Of a DNA stretch of 33,831 nt, positions 6,374 through 21,163 are shown piece after piece. The position numbers and the translations under genes were made by a program. Source of the DNA: Alphaproteobacteria bacterium 43-37 (lineage in GTDB: Bacteria > Pseudomonadota > Alphaproteobacteria > 43-37); assembly GCA_001897475.1 (NCBI GenBank), contig MKSY01000033.1, positions 1 to 33,831 on the forward strand, read 5' to 3'. The notes under the pieces were generated by a model that worked only from the letters and a program-made list of their open reading frames with translations, was not told the DNA's origin and made no database searches. Position 1 is the stretch's first letter; each line of letters starts with the position of its first letter.

Positions 6374-6874
6374 ATGGATCGATCGCAAAAAGAAAACCTC
6401 GTGCAATCGCTGAAGGCCTCGCTTTCGGACGCTGCCGTCGTGATCGTAACCCACCAGGTGGGCCTTACGGTTTCTGAAGTGACGGAATTGAGACGGAATG
6501 TTCGTGAGGTTGGCGCGTCATACAAGGTTGTGAAGAACAATCTTGCTCGTCTTGCTGTTAAAGGTACAAGGTTTGAGGACCTTTCTCAGTACTTAGCGGG
6601 TCCAACGGCCTTAGCTTTCTCTCAAGATCCGATTGCGGCTGCAAAAGCTGTGGTCAAGTATGCGGATTCAAACGAGAAGGTTAAAGTGATTGGCGGCATA
6701 ATGGGGGAGAATGTTTTGACTTCTTCTGCTGTTAATGCGCTGGCAAAGCTCCCAAGCTTGGATGCTTTGCGTTCTCAGCTCATTGGATTGCTGTCAACGC
6801 CAGCTACAAATATTGCTCGTATTTTGGTTGAGCCAGGTTCACGTATTGCGCGTGTCTTGAATGCTCGTGCCTAA
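6374..6874 (+). CDS. rplJ: Large ribosomal subunit protein L10
   Basis: 166 residues (E. coli 165). L10 anchors L7/L12 dimers to the L11 region of 23S rRNA to form the stalk. The N-terminal globular domain includes VVIVTHQVGLTVSEVTELR and YKVVKNNLARLA. The C-terminal helix after about residue 135 (LSTPATNIARILVEP) is the L7/L12 binding spine. GGAG lies 8 bases before the ATG. Expression is probably feedback-controlled through the leader. rplL follows after 30 bases. Confidence 0.97.
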   Translation: MDRSQKENLVQSLKASLSDAAVVIVTHQVGLTVSEVTELRRNVREVGASYKVVKNNLARLAVKGTRFEDLSQYLAGPTALAFSQDPIAAAKAVVKYADSNEKVKVIGGIMGENVLTSSAVNALAKLPSLDALRSQLIGLLSTPATNIARILVEPGSRIARVLNARA

Positions 6875-6904
6875 AGTTATGTTATTTTTTAAGGAGTTAT
6901 TTTA

Positions 6905-7282
6905 ATGTCTGCAAACTTAGAAAAAATTGTTGAGGATCTCTCAAAGCTCTCAGTTCTTGAAGCTTCAGAGCTTTCAAAAATGCTTGAAGAAAAGTGGGGC
7001 GTTTCTGCTGCTGCGCCTGTGGCTGTTGCTGCAGTTGCCGCTGGTGCGGCTGCTGAGCCTGCAGCTGAGAAAACCGAATTTGATGTTATCTTGGTTTCCG
7101 CTGGTGATAATAAGATCAATACCATTAAGGTTGTTCGTGAGCTCACAAGCTTAGGATTGAAAGAAGCTAAAGATTTGGTTGATGCCGCTCCAAAGCCAAT
7201 TAAAGAAGGTGTGAGCAAGGCTGAGGCTGATCAAATTAAAGTTAAGCTCGAAGAAGCAGGAGCCAAAGCTGAGGTTAAATAA
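6905..7282 (+). CDS. rplL: Large ribosomal subunit protein L7/L12
   Basis: 125 residues (E. coli 121). The N-terminal dimerisation helix (1-34, [20 protein letters not shown]) is followed by an Ala/Val hinge (about 37-55). The C-terminal factor-binding domain contains [29 protein letters not shown] and [19 protein letters not shown]. It recruits and stimulates EF-Tu and EF-G. AAGGAGT gives a strong ribosome-binding site, in keeping with the multiple copies needed per ribosome. Confidence 0.98.
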   Translation: MSANLEKIVEDLSKLSVLEASELSKMLEEKWGVSAAAPVAVAAVAAGAAAEPAAEKTEFDVILVSAGDNKINTIKVVRELTSLGLKEAKDLVDAAPKPIKEGVSKAEADQIKVKLEEAGAKAEVK

Positions 7283-7306
7283 CTTAAGTTTGTTCCAAAA
7301 ATTAGG

Positions 7307-7338
7307 ATGGGGGTTTTGGTTTTTTCCAAAGCCCTCAT
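7307..7338 (+). terminator. Partial terminator/attenuator between rplL and rpoB
   Basis: ATGGGGGTTTTGG (7307-7319) pairs along all 13 positions, with two G-T pairs, to CCAAAGCCCTCAT (7326-7338); the loop is six T. There is no immediate T run, although CTATTTTT occurs 10-17 bases on. Position and structure suit partial termination that sets the L7/L12 to RpoB ratio, as known for the E. coli rplL-rpoB gap, or a processing site. Confidence 0.6.
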
Positions 7339-7412
7339 TCTAGTGTCTATTTTTGATGTGTGCTGCTTCACAAGGGCGGTGCCGGAAACAGAAAACTTGA
7401 AGAGGCCCTTTC

Positions 7413-10400
7413 ATGCTAAAATCTCTTACTGAGCGCAAGCGTATTCGTAAAAATTTCGGCCGTATTACCGAAATTGCTGCGATGCCAAATCTGATCGATC
7501 TGCAAAAAAATTCTTATGAAGCCTTTCTGCAGATGGAAGGTGCGCCAGAAAAACGTTTGCCTTTTGGACTGCAGGAGGTATTTCGATCAACTTTTCCCAT
7601 TAAGGATTTTTCTGGTCGGGCTCAAATTGAGTTTTTCAAATATGAATTTGAACAACCAAAATATGATGTGGATGAGTGCCGTCAACGCGGTATGACGTTT
7701 GCGGCCCCAATCAAAGTGACCTTCCGCCTGGTTGTCTGGGATATCGATGACGAGACTGGATCTCGCTCTATTCGGGATATTAAGGAGCAGGAAGTTTATA
7801 TGGGCGATATGCCTTTGATGACTGATAGCGGTACGTTTATCATCAATGGTGTCGAGCGTGTGATCGTTTCTCAGATGCATCGTTCCCCAGGTGTTTTCTT
7901 TGATCATGATAAGGGTAAAACGCATTCATCTGGTAAATACCTTTTTGCGGCTCGCGTTATTCCTTACCGCGGTTCATGGCTTGATTTTGAATTTGATGCC
8001 AAAGATATGCTCTATGTGCGTATTGACCGTCGTCGTAAGTTGCCAATTACCACATTTTTGATGGCTCTCTACTCAGCTGAGACGGAAGCGCTGATTGAGA
8101 AAAAACAAAAGGCTGGCAAAGCGATCGAGCCATTTGAAATTAGTGGCATGACACGTGAAGAAATTTTGTCTTGTTTTTATGGAACCGTGGTTTACGCGAA
8201 GCATAAAAAGGGATGGAAGACCGCATTTGATCCGTCATTATGGCGCGGAGCGAAATTGGTTGATCCTCTTTATGATGCCGCAAATGGCGAAGTTGTTCTG
8301 GAGGCCGGAACAAAGCTTACCCCACGCTTAGGTAAGAAGCTTTTAGCGGATGGATTGCAAGAAGTTTTGGTTAAAAACGAAGATCTTTTTGGTCGCTTTA
8401 TTGCTATTGATATCGTGAATCCAGAAACCGGTGAAATTTATGCTGAGGCGGGTGATGAAATCCATGAGGTTTTGCTCAAGCAGTTGGCTGCCGTTTCGAT
8501 CAAAGAAATCCCAACATTGGCTATTGATCATATGAACGTAGGTGCTTACCTGCGCAATACTCTGGCTGCGGATCGTAATTACTCACGTGAAGAAGCGCTG
8601 ATTGATATTTATCGTATTTTGCGCCCGGGCGAACCCCCAACATTGGAAGGCGCTGAAATTCTCTTTAATGGCCTCTTTTTTGATTCTGAACGCTATGATT
8701 TGTCAGCCGTTGGTCGCGTTAAAATGAATGCACGTCTGGGCCTTGATGCCCCAGATTCCATTCGTACCCTTCGCAAAGCAGATATCGTATCAATCGTCAA
8801 ATGTTTGCTTGAATTGAAAGATGGTCGTGGTGAGGTTGACGATATTGATAACTTGGGTAATCGACGTGTTCGCTCAGTCGGTGAGTTGCTAGAAAATCAA
8901 TACCGTGTTGGCTTGCTTAGAATGGAGCGTGCGATTCGTGAAAGAATGGGGTCAGTGGATATCGACACTGTTATGCCGCATGACCTGATTAACGCAAAGC
9001 CTGTAACCGCTGCAGTAAGAGAGTTCTTTAGCTCATCGCAGTTGTCACAGTTTATGGATCAAGCCAATCCGCTTTCCGAAATCACGCACAAGCGTCGTTT
9101 GTCTGCGTTGGGCCCGGGGGGATTGACAAGAGATCGTGCTGGTTTTGAGGTGCGTGACGTTCACCCCACCCATTATGGTCGTATCTGCCCTATTGAAACG
9201 CCAGAAGGTCCAAATATTGGATTGATTAACTCCTTGGCGACTTATGCGCGTGTTAACCAGTATGGCTTTATCGAAAGCCCTTACCGTATAGTCAAAGAAG
9301 GTAAGGTCACAGATGAAGTGATTTATTTGTCGGCAATGGAAGAGGGACGTTACACCATCGCTCAGGCAAACGCATCCATCGATAAAAAAGGCACCTTTAT
9401 GGATGATTTCGTTAGCTGCCGTAGGGCTGGAGAGTTTGTGATTGCTCCGGCATCGGAAGTTAACCTGATCGACGTATCGCCAAGACAGATGGTGTCAGTG
9501 GCGGCTGCGCTTATCCCATTTCTTGAAAACGATGACGCGAACCGCGCGCTGATGGGCTCAAACATGCAACGTCAGGCTGTGCCTTTGATCCGTGTGGAAG
9601 CTCCATTAGTTGGAACGGGTATGGAGGCTGCGGTTGCACGTGACTCAGGTGTGACTATTGTGGCGCGCCGTTCGGGTGTAGTTGATCGCGTGGATGGAAC
9701 ACGTATTGTGGTTCGCGCAGCTGAGCGTGGAAATAATGAGTCAGCGGTTGATATTTATAACCTGATGAAATTCCAACGTTCAAACCAGAGCACATGTATC
9801 AACCAAAAGCCGTTGGTTAAGGTTGGTGATGTGGTAAGCGCTGGTGATATCGTTGCGGATGGCCCGTCTACCGATATGGGTGAGTTGGCGCTTGGCCGTA
9901 ACGTGCTCGTCGCTTTCATGCCATGGAATGGTTACAACTTCGAAGACTCTATCATCATTTCTGAGAGAATTGTGAAGGACGACGTTTTCACGTCCATTCA
10001 TATCGAGGAATTTGAGGTAATGGCGCGTGATACCAAGCTGGGTAACGAAGAAATCACGCGTGATGTCCCCAACGTTGGTGAAGAAGCGCTGCGCCATCTA
10101 GACGAAGCGGGAATTGTTTATGTCGGTGCTGAAGTTAAGCCGGGCGACATTCTTGTTGGTAAAGTGACCCCGAAAGGTGAGACACCTATGACACCGGAAG
10201 AAAAGTTGCTCCGAGCAATCTTTGGTGAAAAAGCTGCAGATGTTCGCGATACTTCCTTGAGATTGCCGCCAGGGGTTTCAGGAACGGTTGTTGAGGCTCG
10301 TGTTTTCTCACGTCGCGGTGTTGATAAAGATGAGCGTTCGCTAGCCATTGAGCGTGCTGAAGTTGATCGTTTAGCTAAGGATCGCGATACAGAGCGTGTT

Positions 10401-11579
10401 ATTTTAGAAACATCATTCTACAGCGTGTTGCAAGATTTGTTGATGTCTAAGACTGTTTCTGGTTCAACGGGCAGCAAGACCCTTTTGAAGAAAGGTACTG
10501 TTGTTACAAAAGAGCATTTGGAATCACTATCGCGTTCTCAATGGCGTCATTTGATTGTGGATGATGAATCAGCTATGAAGGCAATTGAAGGGCTGATTTT
10601 GCAGCATGATGAAGCTGTAGATCGTCTGCAAAAGCGTTTTGAAGCGAAGGTTGAAAAGCTCAGAAGGGGCGATGAATTGGCTCCTGGTGTCATGAAGATG
10701 GTTAAAGTCTTCGTTGCCGTGAAGCGTAAATTGCAACCAGGGGATAAAATGGCAGGGCGTCACGGAAACAAAGGTGTTGTATCAACCATTGTTCCTGCTG
10801 AAGATATGCCGCACCTTGAAGATGGTACGCCAGTTGATATCGTATTGAACCCACTTGGTGTTCCATCGCGTATGAACGTGGGCCAAATTTTGGAGACCCA
10901 TCTTGGTTGGGCTTCTGCAGGATTGGGTAAGCAGATTGGCGATATGTTGTCTAAAGTTAGGTTGGGCCAGGATAAGATTAAATCTTTGAGAGCTCACCTT
11001 GCAGATCTTTACCATAAGGAAGAAGACAAGACGCTTGTTCAAGGCATGCAAGAAGACGAATTGTTAGAGTTGGCCCAAAATCTGATCCCTGGTGTGCCGA
11101 TGGCAACGCCAGTGTTCGATGGTGCGCATGAAGCAGACATTTTGGTTGAACTTGAGCGCGCTGGCCTTGATACCTCAGGGCAGGTCAACTTGATTGATGG
11201 TCGGACAGGTGAGACATTTGATCGGAAGATCACAGTCGGTTACATCTACATGCTTAAGCTTCACCACTTGGTTGATGACAAGATCCACGCTCGTTCTATT
11301 GGGCCTTACAGTCTGGTCACTCAGCAGCCATTGGGCGGAAAAGCACAGTTTGGTGGCCAAAGGTTTGGTGAAATGGAAGTCTGGGCACTGCAAGCCTATG
11401 GTGCAGCTTACACCCTCCAAGAGATGTTGACAGTGAAGTCAGACGATGTCTCTGGTAGAACAAAAGTGTATGAAGCCATTGTGCGGGGTGAAGATAACTT
11501 TGAGGCAGGTATTCCAGAGTCCTTCAACGTTTTGGTTAAAGAGTTAAAATCATTGGCGCTGAATGTTGAGTTCAGCTAG
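7413..11579 (+). CDS. rpoB: DNA-directed RNA polymerase subunit beta
   Basis: 1388 residues, within the alphaproteobacterial range (E. coli 1342). It forms one pincer of RNA polymerase and much of the active centre. The rifampicin pocket at residues 540-566 reads [20 protein letters not shown], so the positions equal to E. coli D516, H526 and S531 are D549, H559 and S564, unchanged; A551 replaces N518. [29 protein letters not shown] and [13 protein letters not shown] are present near the active site, and the C-terminal clamp segment [18 protein letters not shown] is intact. It starts at ATG 7413 with AGAGG upstream and is followed by rpoC after 60 bases. Confidence 0.98.
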   Translation: MLKSLTERKRIRKNFGRITEIAAMPNLIDLQKNSYEAFLQMEGAPEKRLPFGLQEVFRSTFPIKDFSGRAQIEFFKYEFEQPKYDVDECRQRGMTFAAPIKVTFRLVVWDIDDETGSRSIRDIKEQEVYMGDMPLMTDSGTFIINGVERVIVSQMHRSPGVFFDHDKGKTHSSGKYLFAARVIPYRGSWLDFEFDAKDMLYVRIDRRRKLPITTFLMALYSAETEALIEKKQKAGKAIEPFEISGMTREEILSCFYGTVVYAKHKKGWKTAFDPSLWRGAKLVDPLYDAANGEVVLEAGTKLTPRLGKKLLADGLQEVLVKNEDLFGRFIAIDIVNPETGEIYAEAGDEIHEVLLKQLAAVSIKEIPTLAIDHMNVGAYLRNTLAADRNYSREEALIDIYRILRPGEPPTLEGAEILFNGLFFDSERYDLSAVGRVKMNARLGLDAPDSIRTLRKADIVSIVKCLLELKDGRGEVDDIDNLGNRRVRSVGELLENQYRVGLLRMERAIRERMGSVDIDTVMPHDLINAKPVTAAVREFFSSSQLSQFMDQANPLSEITHKRRLSALGPGGLTRDRAGFEVRDVHPTHYGRICPIETPEGPNIGLINSLATYARVNQYGFIESPYRIVKEGKVTDEVIYLSAMEEGRYTIAQANASIDKKGTFMDDFVSCRRAGEFVIAPASEVNLIDVSPRQMVSVAAALIPFLENDDANRALMGSNMQRQAVPLIRVEAPLVGTGMEAAVARDSGVTIVARRSGVVDRVDGTRIVVRAAERGNNESAVDIYNLMKFQRSNQSTCINQKPLVKVGDVVSAGDIVADGPSTDMGELALGRNVLVAFMPWNGYNFEDSIIISERIVKDDVFTSIHIEEFEVMARDTKLGNEEITRDVPNVGEEALRHLDEAGIVYVGAEVKPGDILVGKVTPKGETPMTPEEKLLRAIFGEKAADVRDTSLRLPPGVSGTVVEARVFSRRGVDKDERSLAIERAEVDRLAKDRDTERVILETSFYSVLQDLLMSKTVSGSTGSKTLLKKGTVVTKEHLESLSRSQWRHLIVDDESAMKAIEGLILQHDEAVDRLQKRFEAKVEKLRRGDELAPGVMKMVKVFVAVKRKLQPGDKMAGRHGNKGVVSTIVPAEDMPHLEDGTPVDIVLNPLGVPSRMNVGQILETHLGWASAGLGKQIGDMLSKVRLGQDKIKSLRAHLADLYHKEEDKTLVQGMQEDELLELAQNLIPGVPMATPVFDGAHEADILVELERAGLDTSGQVNLIDGRTGETFDRKITVGYIYMLKLHHLVDDKIHARSIGPYSLVTQQPLGGKAQFGGQRFGEMEVWALQAYGAAYTLQEMLTVKSDDVSGRTKVYEAIVRGEDNFEAGIPESFNVLVKELKSLALNVEFS

Positions 11580-11612
11580 GAACTGTTAAACAAAGTTGAG
11601 CTGAATGTTTAA

Positions 11613-15785
<4,173 letters not shown>

Positions 15786-15797
15786 GTTAAGTTTACA

Positions 15798-15825
15798 ATA
15801 TGTAAAAAAAGATTTTTTTGCATAT
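15798..15825 (+). terminator. A/T-only hairpin after rpoC, also in UP-element position
   Basis: ATATG-T-AAAAAAA (15798-15810) mirrors TTTTTTT-G-CATAT (15813-15825). It begins 12 bases past the rpoC stop. It could weakly terminate rpoBC transcripts. The same A7/T7 tract lies roughly at -40 to -60 of the start site predicted for the next promoter, where an UP element would bind the alpha C-terminal domain. Confidence 0.4.
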
Positions 15826-15832
15826 ATGATTC

Positions 15833-15861
15833 TTGACTCTGGTTTAAAGCGAGACTAGTAT
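15833..15861 (+). promoter_or_regulatory. Promoter of the str operon (rpsL-rpsG-fusA-tuf)
   Basis: TTGACT (15833-15838), exactly 17 bases, then TAGTAT (15856-15861). The start site would be near 15868, leaving a 5' UTR of about 93 bases before rpsL. With the A/T tract upstream, this is among the best sigma70-type promoters in the window. Confidence 0.65.
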
Positions 15862-15862
15862 T

Positions 15863-15896
15863 CGCCAACGAAAGCCTGTTTAAGGCATCGCTGGCG
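15863..15896 (+). other. Hairpin in the 5' region of rpsL
   Basis: CGCCA (15863-15867) pairs with TGGCG (15892-15896), CG with CG, and GCCT with AGGC around a five-base loop; small internal loops lie between. It overlaps the predicted transcription start, so it may be a leader structure or a dyad bound by a regulator. Confidence 0.4.
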
Positions 15897-15960
15897 AGTT
15901 TAGTCAGGCGATAGTTTTAGCGCGTTCTTAAGAGCGATTGAGTGATTGAAAGGATAGTCA

Positions 15961-16332
15961 ATGCCAACTGTGAATCAGTTGATTAGAAAACCACGCAAGC
16001 CACAGCTTGCGAGAAACAAGGTCCCAGCTCTGGAGGCGTGTCCTCAAAAGCGGGGTGTATGCACTCGTGTGAGCACGACCACTCCAAAGAAGCCAAATTC
16101 GGCTCTTCGTAAGGTTGCTCGTATACGTTTGACCAATGGTTTCGAAGTCACAGGGTATATTCCAGGTGAGGGGCATAACTTGCAAGAGCACTCTGTTGTC
16201 TTGATACGCGGTGGACGTGTGAAAGACTTGCCAGGTGTGCGTTATCACATTGTTCGTGGCGCTTTGGATACCCAAGGTGTTAAAGATCGCCGTCAAGGAC
16301 GGTCCAAGTATGGCGCAAAGCGTCCAAAGTAA
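15961..16332 (+). CDS. rpsL: Small ribosomal subunit protein S12
   Basis: 123 residues (E. coli 124). S12 lines the decoding centre and controls accuracy. [18 protein letters not shown] holds the lysine equal to E. coli K43, and [13 protein letters not shown] the one equal to K88; both are unchanged, so the protein looks like the streptomycin-sensitive form. AAAGGA precedes the ATG. It is the first gene of the str operon; rpsG starts 11 bases after the stop, too little room for the long S7 translational operator known in E. coli. Confidence 0.98.
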   Translation: MPTVNQLIRKPRKPQLARNKVPALEACPQKRGVCTRVSTTTPKKPNSALRKVARIRLTNGFEVTGYIPGEGHNLQEHSVVLIRGGRVKDLPGVRYHIVRGALDTQGVKDRRQGRSKYGAKRPK

Positions 16333-16343
16333 GAGGTTAAGGA

Positions 16344-16814
16344 ATGTCACGTCGTCACGCAGCTGAAAAACGAGAAATCAACCCCGATGCTAAGTATGGG
16401 AACGTTGTTCTCGCAAAGTTTATGAATAGTTTGATGCTTGAGGGTAAAAAATCTGTGGCCGAAAGAATCGTTTATGGAGCGCTGGATCGCATCCAAAGCA
16501 AGACTGGCCGCAACCCTATTGAGGTTTTTGATGAAGCCATGGTGAACGTAAAGCCAAAGGTTGAAGTTCGCTCGCGTCGTGTGGGTGGTGCTACGTATCA
16601 GGTTCCGGTTGATGTTCGTCCAGATCGCTCTCAGGCTCTTGGGATTCGTTGGATTATTGCTGCTGCTCGTAAGCGTTCAGAAACGACCATGATGGAACGC
16701 CTTTCGGCAGAGCTTTTAGAAGCGTCCCAGAATCGTGGTGGGGCTGTGAAAACAACAGAGGATAAGAGGCGTATGGCGGAAGCTAACCGCGCGTTCTCGC
16801 ATTATCGCTGGTAA
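16344..16814 (+). CDS. rpsG: Small ribosomal subunit protein S7
   Basis: 156 residues, the standard short form. S7 nucleates assembly of the 30S head and touches E-site tRNA. The start [20 protein letters not shown] and the block [20 protein letters not shown] are typical. The C-terminal half has [12 protein letters not shown] and ends HYRW. GAGGTTAAGG lies just ahead of the ATG. It is tightly linked to rpsL (11 bases) and fusA (18 bases). Confidence 0.98.
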   Translation: MSRRHAAEKREINPDAKYGNVVLAKFMNSLMLEGKKSVAERIVYGALDRIQSKTGRNPIEVFDEAMVNVKPKVEVRSRRVGGATYQVPVDVRPDRSQALGIRWIIAAARKRSETTMMERLSAELLEASQNRGGAVKTTEDKRRMAEANRAFSHYRW

Positions 16815-16832
16815 TTTAGTAAAGAGGAAAAA

Positions 16833-18914
16833 ATGTCAAGGCAAACGCCCCTTAAAGACTACCGAAATATTGGGATTATGGCTCACATTGATGCCGGTAA
16901 AACGACAACAACTGAGCGCGTATTGTATTATACAGGTAAGTCTTATAAAATTGGTGAGGTCCATGAGGGGACTGCCACTATGGACTGGATGGAGCAAGAG
17001 CAAGAGCGTGGTATTACAATTACCTCTGCGGCAACAACTTGCTTCTGGCGCGATCACCGTATTAACATCATTGATACGCCGGGTCACGTTGACTTCACCA
17101 TTGAAGTTGAGCGTTCGTTGAGGGTTTTGGATGGTGCTGTTGCGGTTTTTGATAGCGTAGCGGGCGTTGAGCCTCAGTCGGAAACGGTCTGGCGTCAGGC
17201 TAATAGATATAATGTTCCTCGTATCTGCTTTATTAACAAGATGGATCGTATTGGCGCGAATTTTTACCGTTGCGTTGACATGATTGTCGATCGTTTGGGT
17301 GCGCGTCCATTGGTTATTAACTTGCCTATTGGTTCAGAGTCTGAATTTGTTGGTATCGTTGACTTGGTCCGTATGAAGGCCGTTCGTTGGCTTGATGAAT
17401 CTTTGGGGGCTAAGTTCGTCGTAGAGGATATTCCGGCTGATTTGAAGGATAAAGCTGCCCATTACCGTGCGCAGCTTGTTGATATGGCTGTCGAGCAAGA
17501 CGATGCAGCGATGGAGGCCTATTTGGGTGGCCAAGAGCCAGATGAGGCGACGCTAAAAATTTGTATTCGCAAGGGTGCAATTAAGGGGGCCTTTGTTCCG
17601 GTTCTTTGTGGTAGCGCTTTTAAGAATAAGGGTGTTCAGACACTTTTAGACGGTGTTGTTGACTACTTGCCTTCGCCTTTGGATATTGGTGCGGTTAAGG
17701 GCACAAAAGTTGATGGCGATGAGGAAATCCTCCGTTCGCCAGATGATGCGCAACCATTCGCAGGTTTGGCGTTTAAGATTATGACGGACCCATTTGTTGG
17801 TTCTTTGACTTTCGTCCGTATTTATTCGGGTACAATTGAGAGTGGTTCTTATGTTATGAACTCCACAAAGGATCAGCGTGAGAGGTTAGGGCGTATGCTT
17901 CTTTTGCATGCGAACAGTCGCGAGGATATCAAAGAAGCTCGTGCTGGTGACATTGTTGCATTCTGTGGCCTTAAGGGGACAACCACGGGGGACACTCTTT
18001 GTGATCCAAACAATCCTGTTGTTTTGGAGCGTATGGAGTTTCCTAATCCTGTGATTGAAGTTGCGGTTGAGCCAAAAACAAAGGCTGACCAAGAAAAAAT
18101 GTCCATGGCCTTGGCCCGTTTGGCTTCTGAGGATCCATCATTCCAGGTTAGCTCAGATCACGAAACAGGCCAGACTGTTATTAAGGGGATGGGAGAGTTG
18201 CATCTTGAAATCATTGTTGACCGTATGCGTCGTGAGTTTAAGGTTGATGCTAATGTGGGCGCCCCACAGGTTGCCTATCGTGAAACCATCACAAAAACGT
18301 GCGAAGTCGACTACACTCACAAAAAGCAGACTGGTGGTTCGGGTCAATTTGCTCGTATTAAGCTTAGGCTTGAGCCGTTGGAGCCAGGTAGCGGATTTTT
18401 GTTTGAGAGTGCAATCGTTGGTGGTGCTGTTCCAAGGGAATACATCCCCGGTGTTCAAAAGGGCTTGAGTGCTTCGTGTGAATCAGGCGTTTTGGCTGGA
18501 TTCCCAATGATTGACTTTAAGGCTACATTGATCGATGGTGCTTATCATGATGTTGACTCAAGCGTCTTAGCGTTTGAAATTGCGGCAAGAGCAGCTTATC
18601 GCGAAGGCTTGCCAAAAGCTGGGCCAAAATTACTTGAACCAATTATGAAGGTTGAAGTTGTTACGCCTGAGGAGTATACAGGAGATGTCATTGGTGACTT
18701 GAATAGTCGCCGTGGCCAAGTGACAGGTATGGATCAGCAAGCAAACGCACGTGTGGTTGCTGCAATGGTCCCCTTGGCATCTATGTTTGGATATGTTAAT
18801 GCCTTAAGGTCAATGTCGCAGGGTAGGGCGCAGTACACAATGCACTTCGATCATTATGAGCAAGTGCCGCAAGCTGTGGCTGATGAGATCAAGGCAAAGG
18901 GTAAAGTTGGTTAA
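16833..18914 (+). CDS. fusA: Elongation factor G
   Basis: 693 residues (E. coli 704). This GTPase drives ribosomal translocation and, with RRF, recycling. G1 is AHIDAGKT at residues 17-24. The switch region has [11 protein letters not shown]3 is DTPGHVDF and G4 is NKMDR. Domains II-V follow, with the domain IV tip region ([20 protein letters not shown]) and [20 protein letters not shown] present. Nothing marks it as the mitochondrial-type or second-copy EF-G. AGAGGA serves the ATG. tuf follows after 24 bases. Confidence 0.98.
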   Translation: MSRQTPLKDYRNIGIMAHIDAGKTTTTERVLYYTGKSYKIGEVHEGTATMDWMEQEQERGITITSAATTCFWRDHRINIIDTPGHVDFTIEVERSLRVLDGAVAVFDSVAGVEPQSETVWRQANRYNVPRICFINKMDRIGANFYRCVDMIVDRLGARPLVINLPIGSESEFVGIVDLVRMKAVRWLDESLGAKFVVEDIPADLKDKAAHYRAQLVDMAVEQDDAAMEAYLGGQEPDEATLKICIRKGAIKGAFVPVLCGSAFKNKGVQTLLDGVVDYLPSPLDIGAVKGTKVDGDEEILRSPDDAQPFAGLAFKIMTDPFVGSLTFVRIYSGTIESGSYVMNSTKDQRERLGRMLLLHANSREDIKEARAGDIVAFCGLKGTTTGDTLCDPNNPVVLERMEFPNPVIEVAVEPKTKADQEKMSMALARLASEDPSFQVSSDHETGQTVIKGMGELHLEIIVDRMRREFKVDANVGAPQVAYRETITKTCEVDYTHKKQTGGSGQFARIKLRLEPLEPGSGFLFESAIVGGAVPREYIPGVQKGLSASCESGVLAGFPMIDFKATLIDGAYHDVDSSVLAFEIAARAAYREGLPKAGPKLLEPIMKVEVVTPEEYTGDVIGDLNSRRGQVTGMDQQANARVVAAMVPLASMFGYVNALRSMSQGRAQYTMHFDHYEQVPQAVADEIKAKGKVG

Positions 18915-18938
18915 TTTTTTTAAAGTTGGAGACGAATA

Positions 18939-20129
18939 ATGGCAAAGGCAAAGTTTGAGCGTAATAAACCTCACTGCAATATCGGTACGATTGGTCACGT
19001 TGACCATGGTAAGACTTCTCTTACGGCCGCAATCACAAAGATTCTAGCCGAGACAGGTCAAGCAGAGTTCAAAGCTTATGATCAAATTGATGCGGCCCCT
19101 GAGGAAAAGGCTCGTGGTATTACAATTTCTACGGCGCACGTTGAGTATGAGACAAATAATCGTCACTATGCCCACGTTGATTGCCCAGGCCACGCTGACT
19201 ATGTGAAAAACATGATTACGGGTGCGGCTCAGATGGATGGCGCAATTCTTGTTGTTTCAGCTTCTGATGGCCCAATGCCACAAACACGTGAGCACATTCT
19301 TTTGGCTCGTCAGGTTGGCGTTCCTGCCATTGTTGTTTTTATGAACAAAGTTGATATGGTTGATGATCCTGATCTTCTTGATCTCGTTGAAATGGAAGTC
19401 AGGGATCTTTTGAACAGCTACAACTTTCCAGGAGATCAAATTCCAGTTATTCGTGGTTCTGCTCTTTGCGCTCTTGAGAGCCGCAACGATGAGATCGGTA
19501 AGCAGGCCATTTTGAAGTTGATGGAAGCTGTTGATAGTTACATTCCTCAGCCAGAGCGGGCTAAAGATCGCCCATTCTTGATGCCAATTGAAGATGTGTT
19601 TTCCATCTCAGGTCGTGGTACAGTTGTTACGGGCCGTGTTGAGCGTGGTGTGGTCAAGGTTGGTGAAGAAGCTGAAATTGTCGGCATCCGTCCAACAACA
19701 AAAACTGTTGTTACGGGCGTTGAAATGTTCCGTAAGCTCCTTGATCAAGGTGAAGCTGGTGACAACATTGGCGCTCTTCTTCGTGGAACAAAGCGTGAAG
19801 ATGTTGAGCGTGGTCAGGTTTTGGCTGCGCCAGGTAGCATTACTCCTCACACAACCTTCAAGTGTGAAGCTTACATTTTGACAAAGGAAGAGGGTGGTCG
19901 TCACACGGCGTTCTTCTCAAACTATCGCCCGCAATTCTACTTCCGTACAACAGACGTGACGGGTTCAGTTAAGTTGCCAGATGGTGTTGAAATGGTTATG
20001 CCTGGCGATAACATCTCTATGGAAGTTGAACTCATCGTTCCAGTTGCTATGGATGAAGGTCTCCGTTTCGCGATTCGCGAGGGTGGGCGTACGGTTGGCG
20101 CGGGTGTTGTTGCGTCGATCGTTAAATAA
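18939..20129 (+). CDS. tuf: Elongation factor Tu
   Basis: 396 residues (E. coli 394). It delivers aminoacyl-tRNA to the A site as a GTP complex. G1 is GHVDHGKT at 19-26, preceded by PHCNIGTI as in many alphaproteobacteria. [13 protein letters not shown] forms the effector region, G3 is [13 protein letters not shown]4 is NKVD and G5 is GSALCALE. Beta-barrel domains 2 and 3 are complete to VVASIVK. GGAG precedes the start. This is the only tuf in the window; the second locus often found after the tRNA genes is empty here. Confidence 0.98.
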   Translation: MAKAKFERNKPHCNIGTIGHVDHGKTSLTAAITKILAETGQAEFKAYDQIDAAPEEKARGITISTAHVEYETNNRHYAHVDCPGHADYVKNMITGAAQMDGAILVVSASDGPMPQTREHILLARQVGVPAIVVFMNKVDMVDDPDLLDLVEMEVRDLLNSYNFPGDQIPVIRGSALCALESRNDEIGKQAILKLMEAVDSYIPQPERAKDRPFLMPIEDVFSISGRGTVVTGRVERGVVKVGEEAEIVGIRPTTKTVVTGVEMFRKLLDQGEAGDNIGALLRGTKREDVERGQVLAAPGSITPHTTFKCEAYILTKEEGGRHTAFFSNYRPQFYFRTTDVTGSVKLPDGVEMVMPGDNISMEVELIVPVAMDEGLRFAIREGGRTVGAGVVASIVK

Positions 20130-20141
20130 GAAATTAAATCT

Positions 20142-20170
20142 GGGGGGCAGATTTTGCTCCCCTATTTTGT
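20142..20170 (+). terminator. Terminator-like hairpin between tuf and rpsJ
   Basis: GGGGGGCA (20142-20149) pairs with TGCTCCCC (20155-20162), with one G-T pair and a five-base loop, followed by TATTTTGT. It is a credible partial intrinsic terminator. Because rpsJ starts only 13 bases later and no good promoter fits between, it must allow read-through or serve a transcript that begins inside tuf. Confidence 0.6.
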
Positions 20171-20182
20171 GTGGATAAGATA

Positions 20183-20491
20183 ATGGAAAATCAAAATATA
20201 CGAATCCGACTCAGGGCTTATGATCATCGCGTTCTTGATCAGTCAACGAGTGAGATTGTGAATACAGCAAAGAGGACGGGAGCGGATGTGCGTGGTCCTA
20301 TACCCTTGCCCACACGAATTGAAAAATTTACAGTTCTGCGCTCTCCCCACATTGACAAAAAGTCACGTGAGCAATTTGAGCAAAGGACTCATCAAAGGCT
20401 TTTAGATATTATCAATTGGTCTCCCCAAACTGTCGATGCATTGATGAAGCTCGATTTGGCTGCGGGTGTTGATGTTGAGATTAAACTTTAA
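20183..20491 (+). CDS. rpsJ: Small ribosomal subunit protein S10 (NusE)
   Basis: 102 residues (E. coli 103) from the ATG at 20183. A GTG four codons upstream is in frame, but [19 protein letters not shown] is the normal beginning. The block [20 protein letters not shown] with the flexible loop and the closing [15 protein letters not shown] strand ([11 protein letters not shown]) are present. S10 is in the 30S head and also joins NusB and NusG in antitermination. It opens the S10 operon, but the long L4-controlled leader of E. coli is absent, with only 53 bases after tuf. Confidence 0.97.
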   Translation: MENQNIRIRLRAYDHRVLDQSTSEIVNTAKRTGADVRGPIPLPTRIEKFTVLRSPHIDKKSREQFEQRTHQRLLDIINWSPQTVDALMKLDLAAGVDVEIKL

Positions 20492-20506
20492 TCGAGGACG
20501 AAGAGA

Positions 20507-21145
20507 ATGCGTAGTGGAATTGTTGCTGAAAAAGTTGGGATGTCCCGGCAACTGTTAGCCAATGGTGAGAGTGTTCCTGTCACATTGATTAAGGTTTTTG
20601 AGTGCACAGTTGTTGAAAACAAGACCAATGACAATGGTGGGTATACTGCCGTTAAGCTGGCATATGGCTCTAAAAAGGCAAAGAATGTTACTAAGCCAAT
20701 GCAGGGTGTCTATGCTAAATATAATCTTGAGCCGGCTCTGGGTTTGAAAGAGTTTCGTGTGGATGATGAAAACATCATTCCAGTTGGCGAAAAGATTGGT
20801 GCTGGCTTCTTTGAAGTGGGTGCTATTGTGGATGTTATTGGAACGTCGATTGGTAAGGGTTTTGCGGGTGGTATGAAGCGCCATAACTTTGGTGGATTGC
20901 GTGCAAGCCACGGTGTTTCTGTCTCTCACCGTAGTCATGGATCGACCGGTAACCGCCAAGATCCAGGAAAAGTGTTTAAAGGCAAAAAAATGGCTGGACA
21001 TATGGGGCAGGTTCGGGTTACACAACAGAATCTCGAAGTTGTTTATATCAATCATGATAACAACACCTTAGCCGTTAAGGGTTCAGTCCCCGGCGCTGCT
21101 GGGAGCATCCTTTACGTAAAAGACGCCGTTAAGGTTAGAAAATAA
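20507..21145 (+). CDS. rplC: Large ribosomal subunit protein L3
   Basis: 212 residues (E. coli 209). L3 starts 50S assembly near the 3' end of 23S rRNA, and its loop reaches the peptidyl-transferase centre. It begins MRSGIVAEKVGMSRQ. The extension has HNFGGLRASHGVSVSHRS followed by NRQDPGKVFKGKKMAGHMG; the Gln in RQDPG lies where PrmB methylates other L3 proteins. GAGGACGAAGAG lies upstream. It is 15 bases after rpsJ. Confidence 0.98.
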   Translation: MRSGIVAEKVGMSRQLLANGESVPVTLIKVFECTVVENKTNDNGGYTAVKLAYGSKKAKNVTKPMQGVYAKYNLEPALGLKEFRVDDENIIPVGEKIGAGFFEVGAIVDVIGTSIGKGFAGGMKRHNFGGLRASHGVSVSHRSHGSTGNRQDPGKVFKGKKMAGHMGQVRVTQQNLEVVYINHDNNTLAVKGSVPGAAGSILYVKDAVKVRK

Positions 21146-21163
21146 AAGGCATATGGTTATAAA

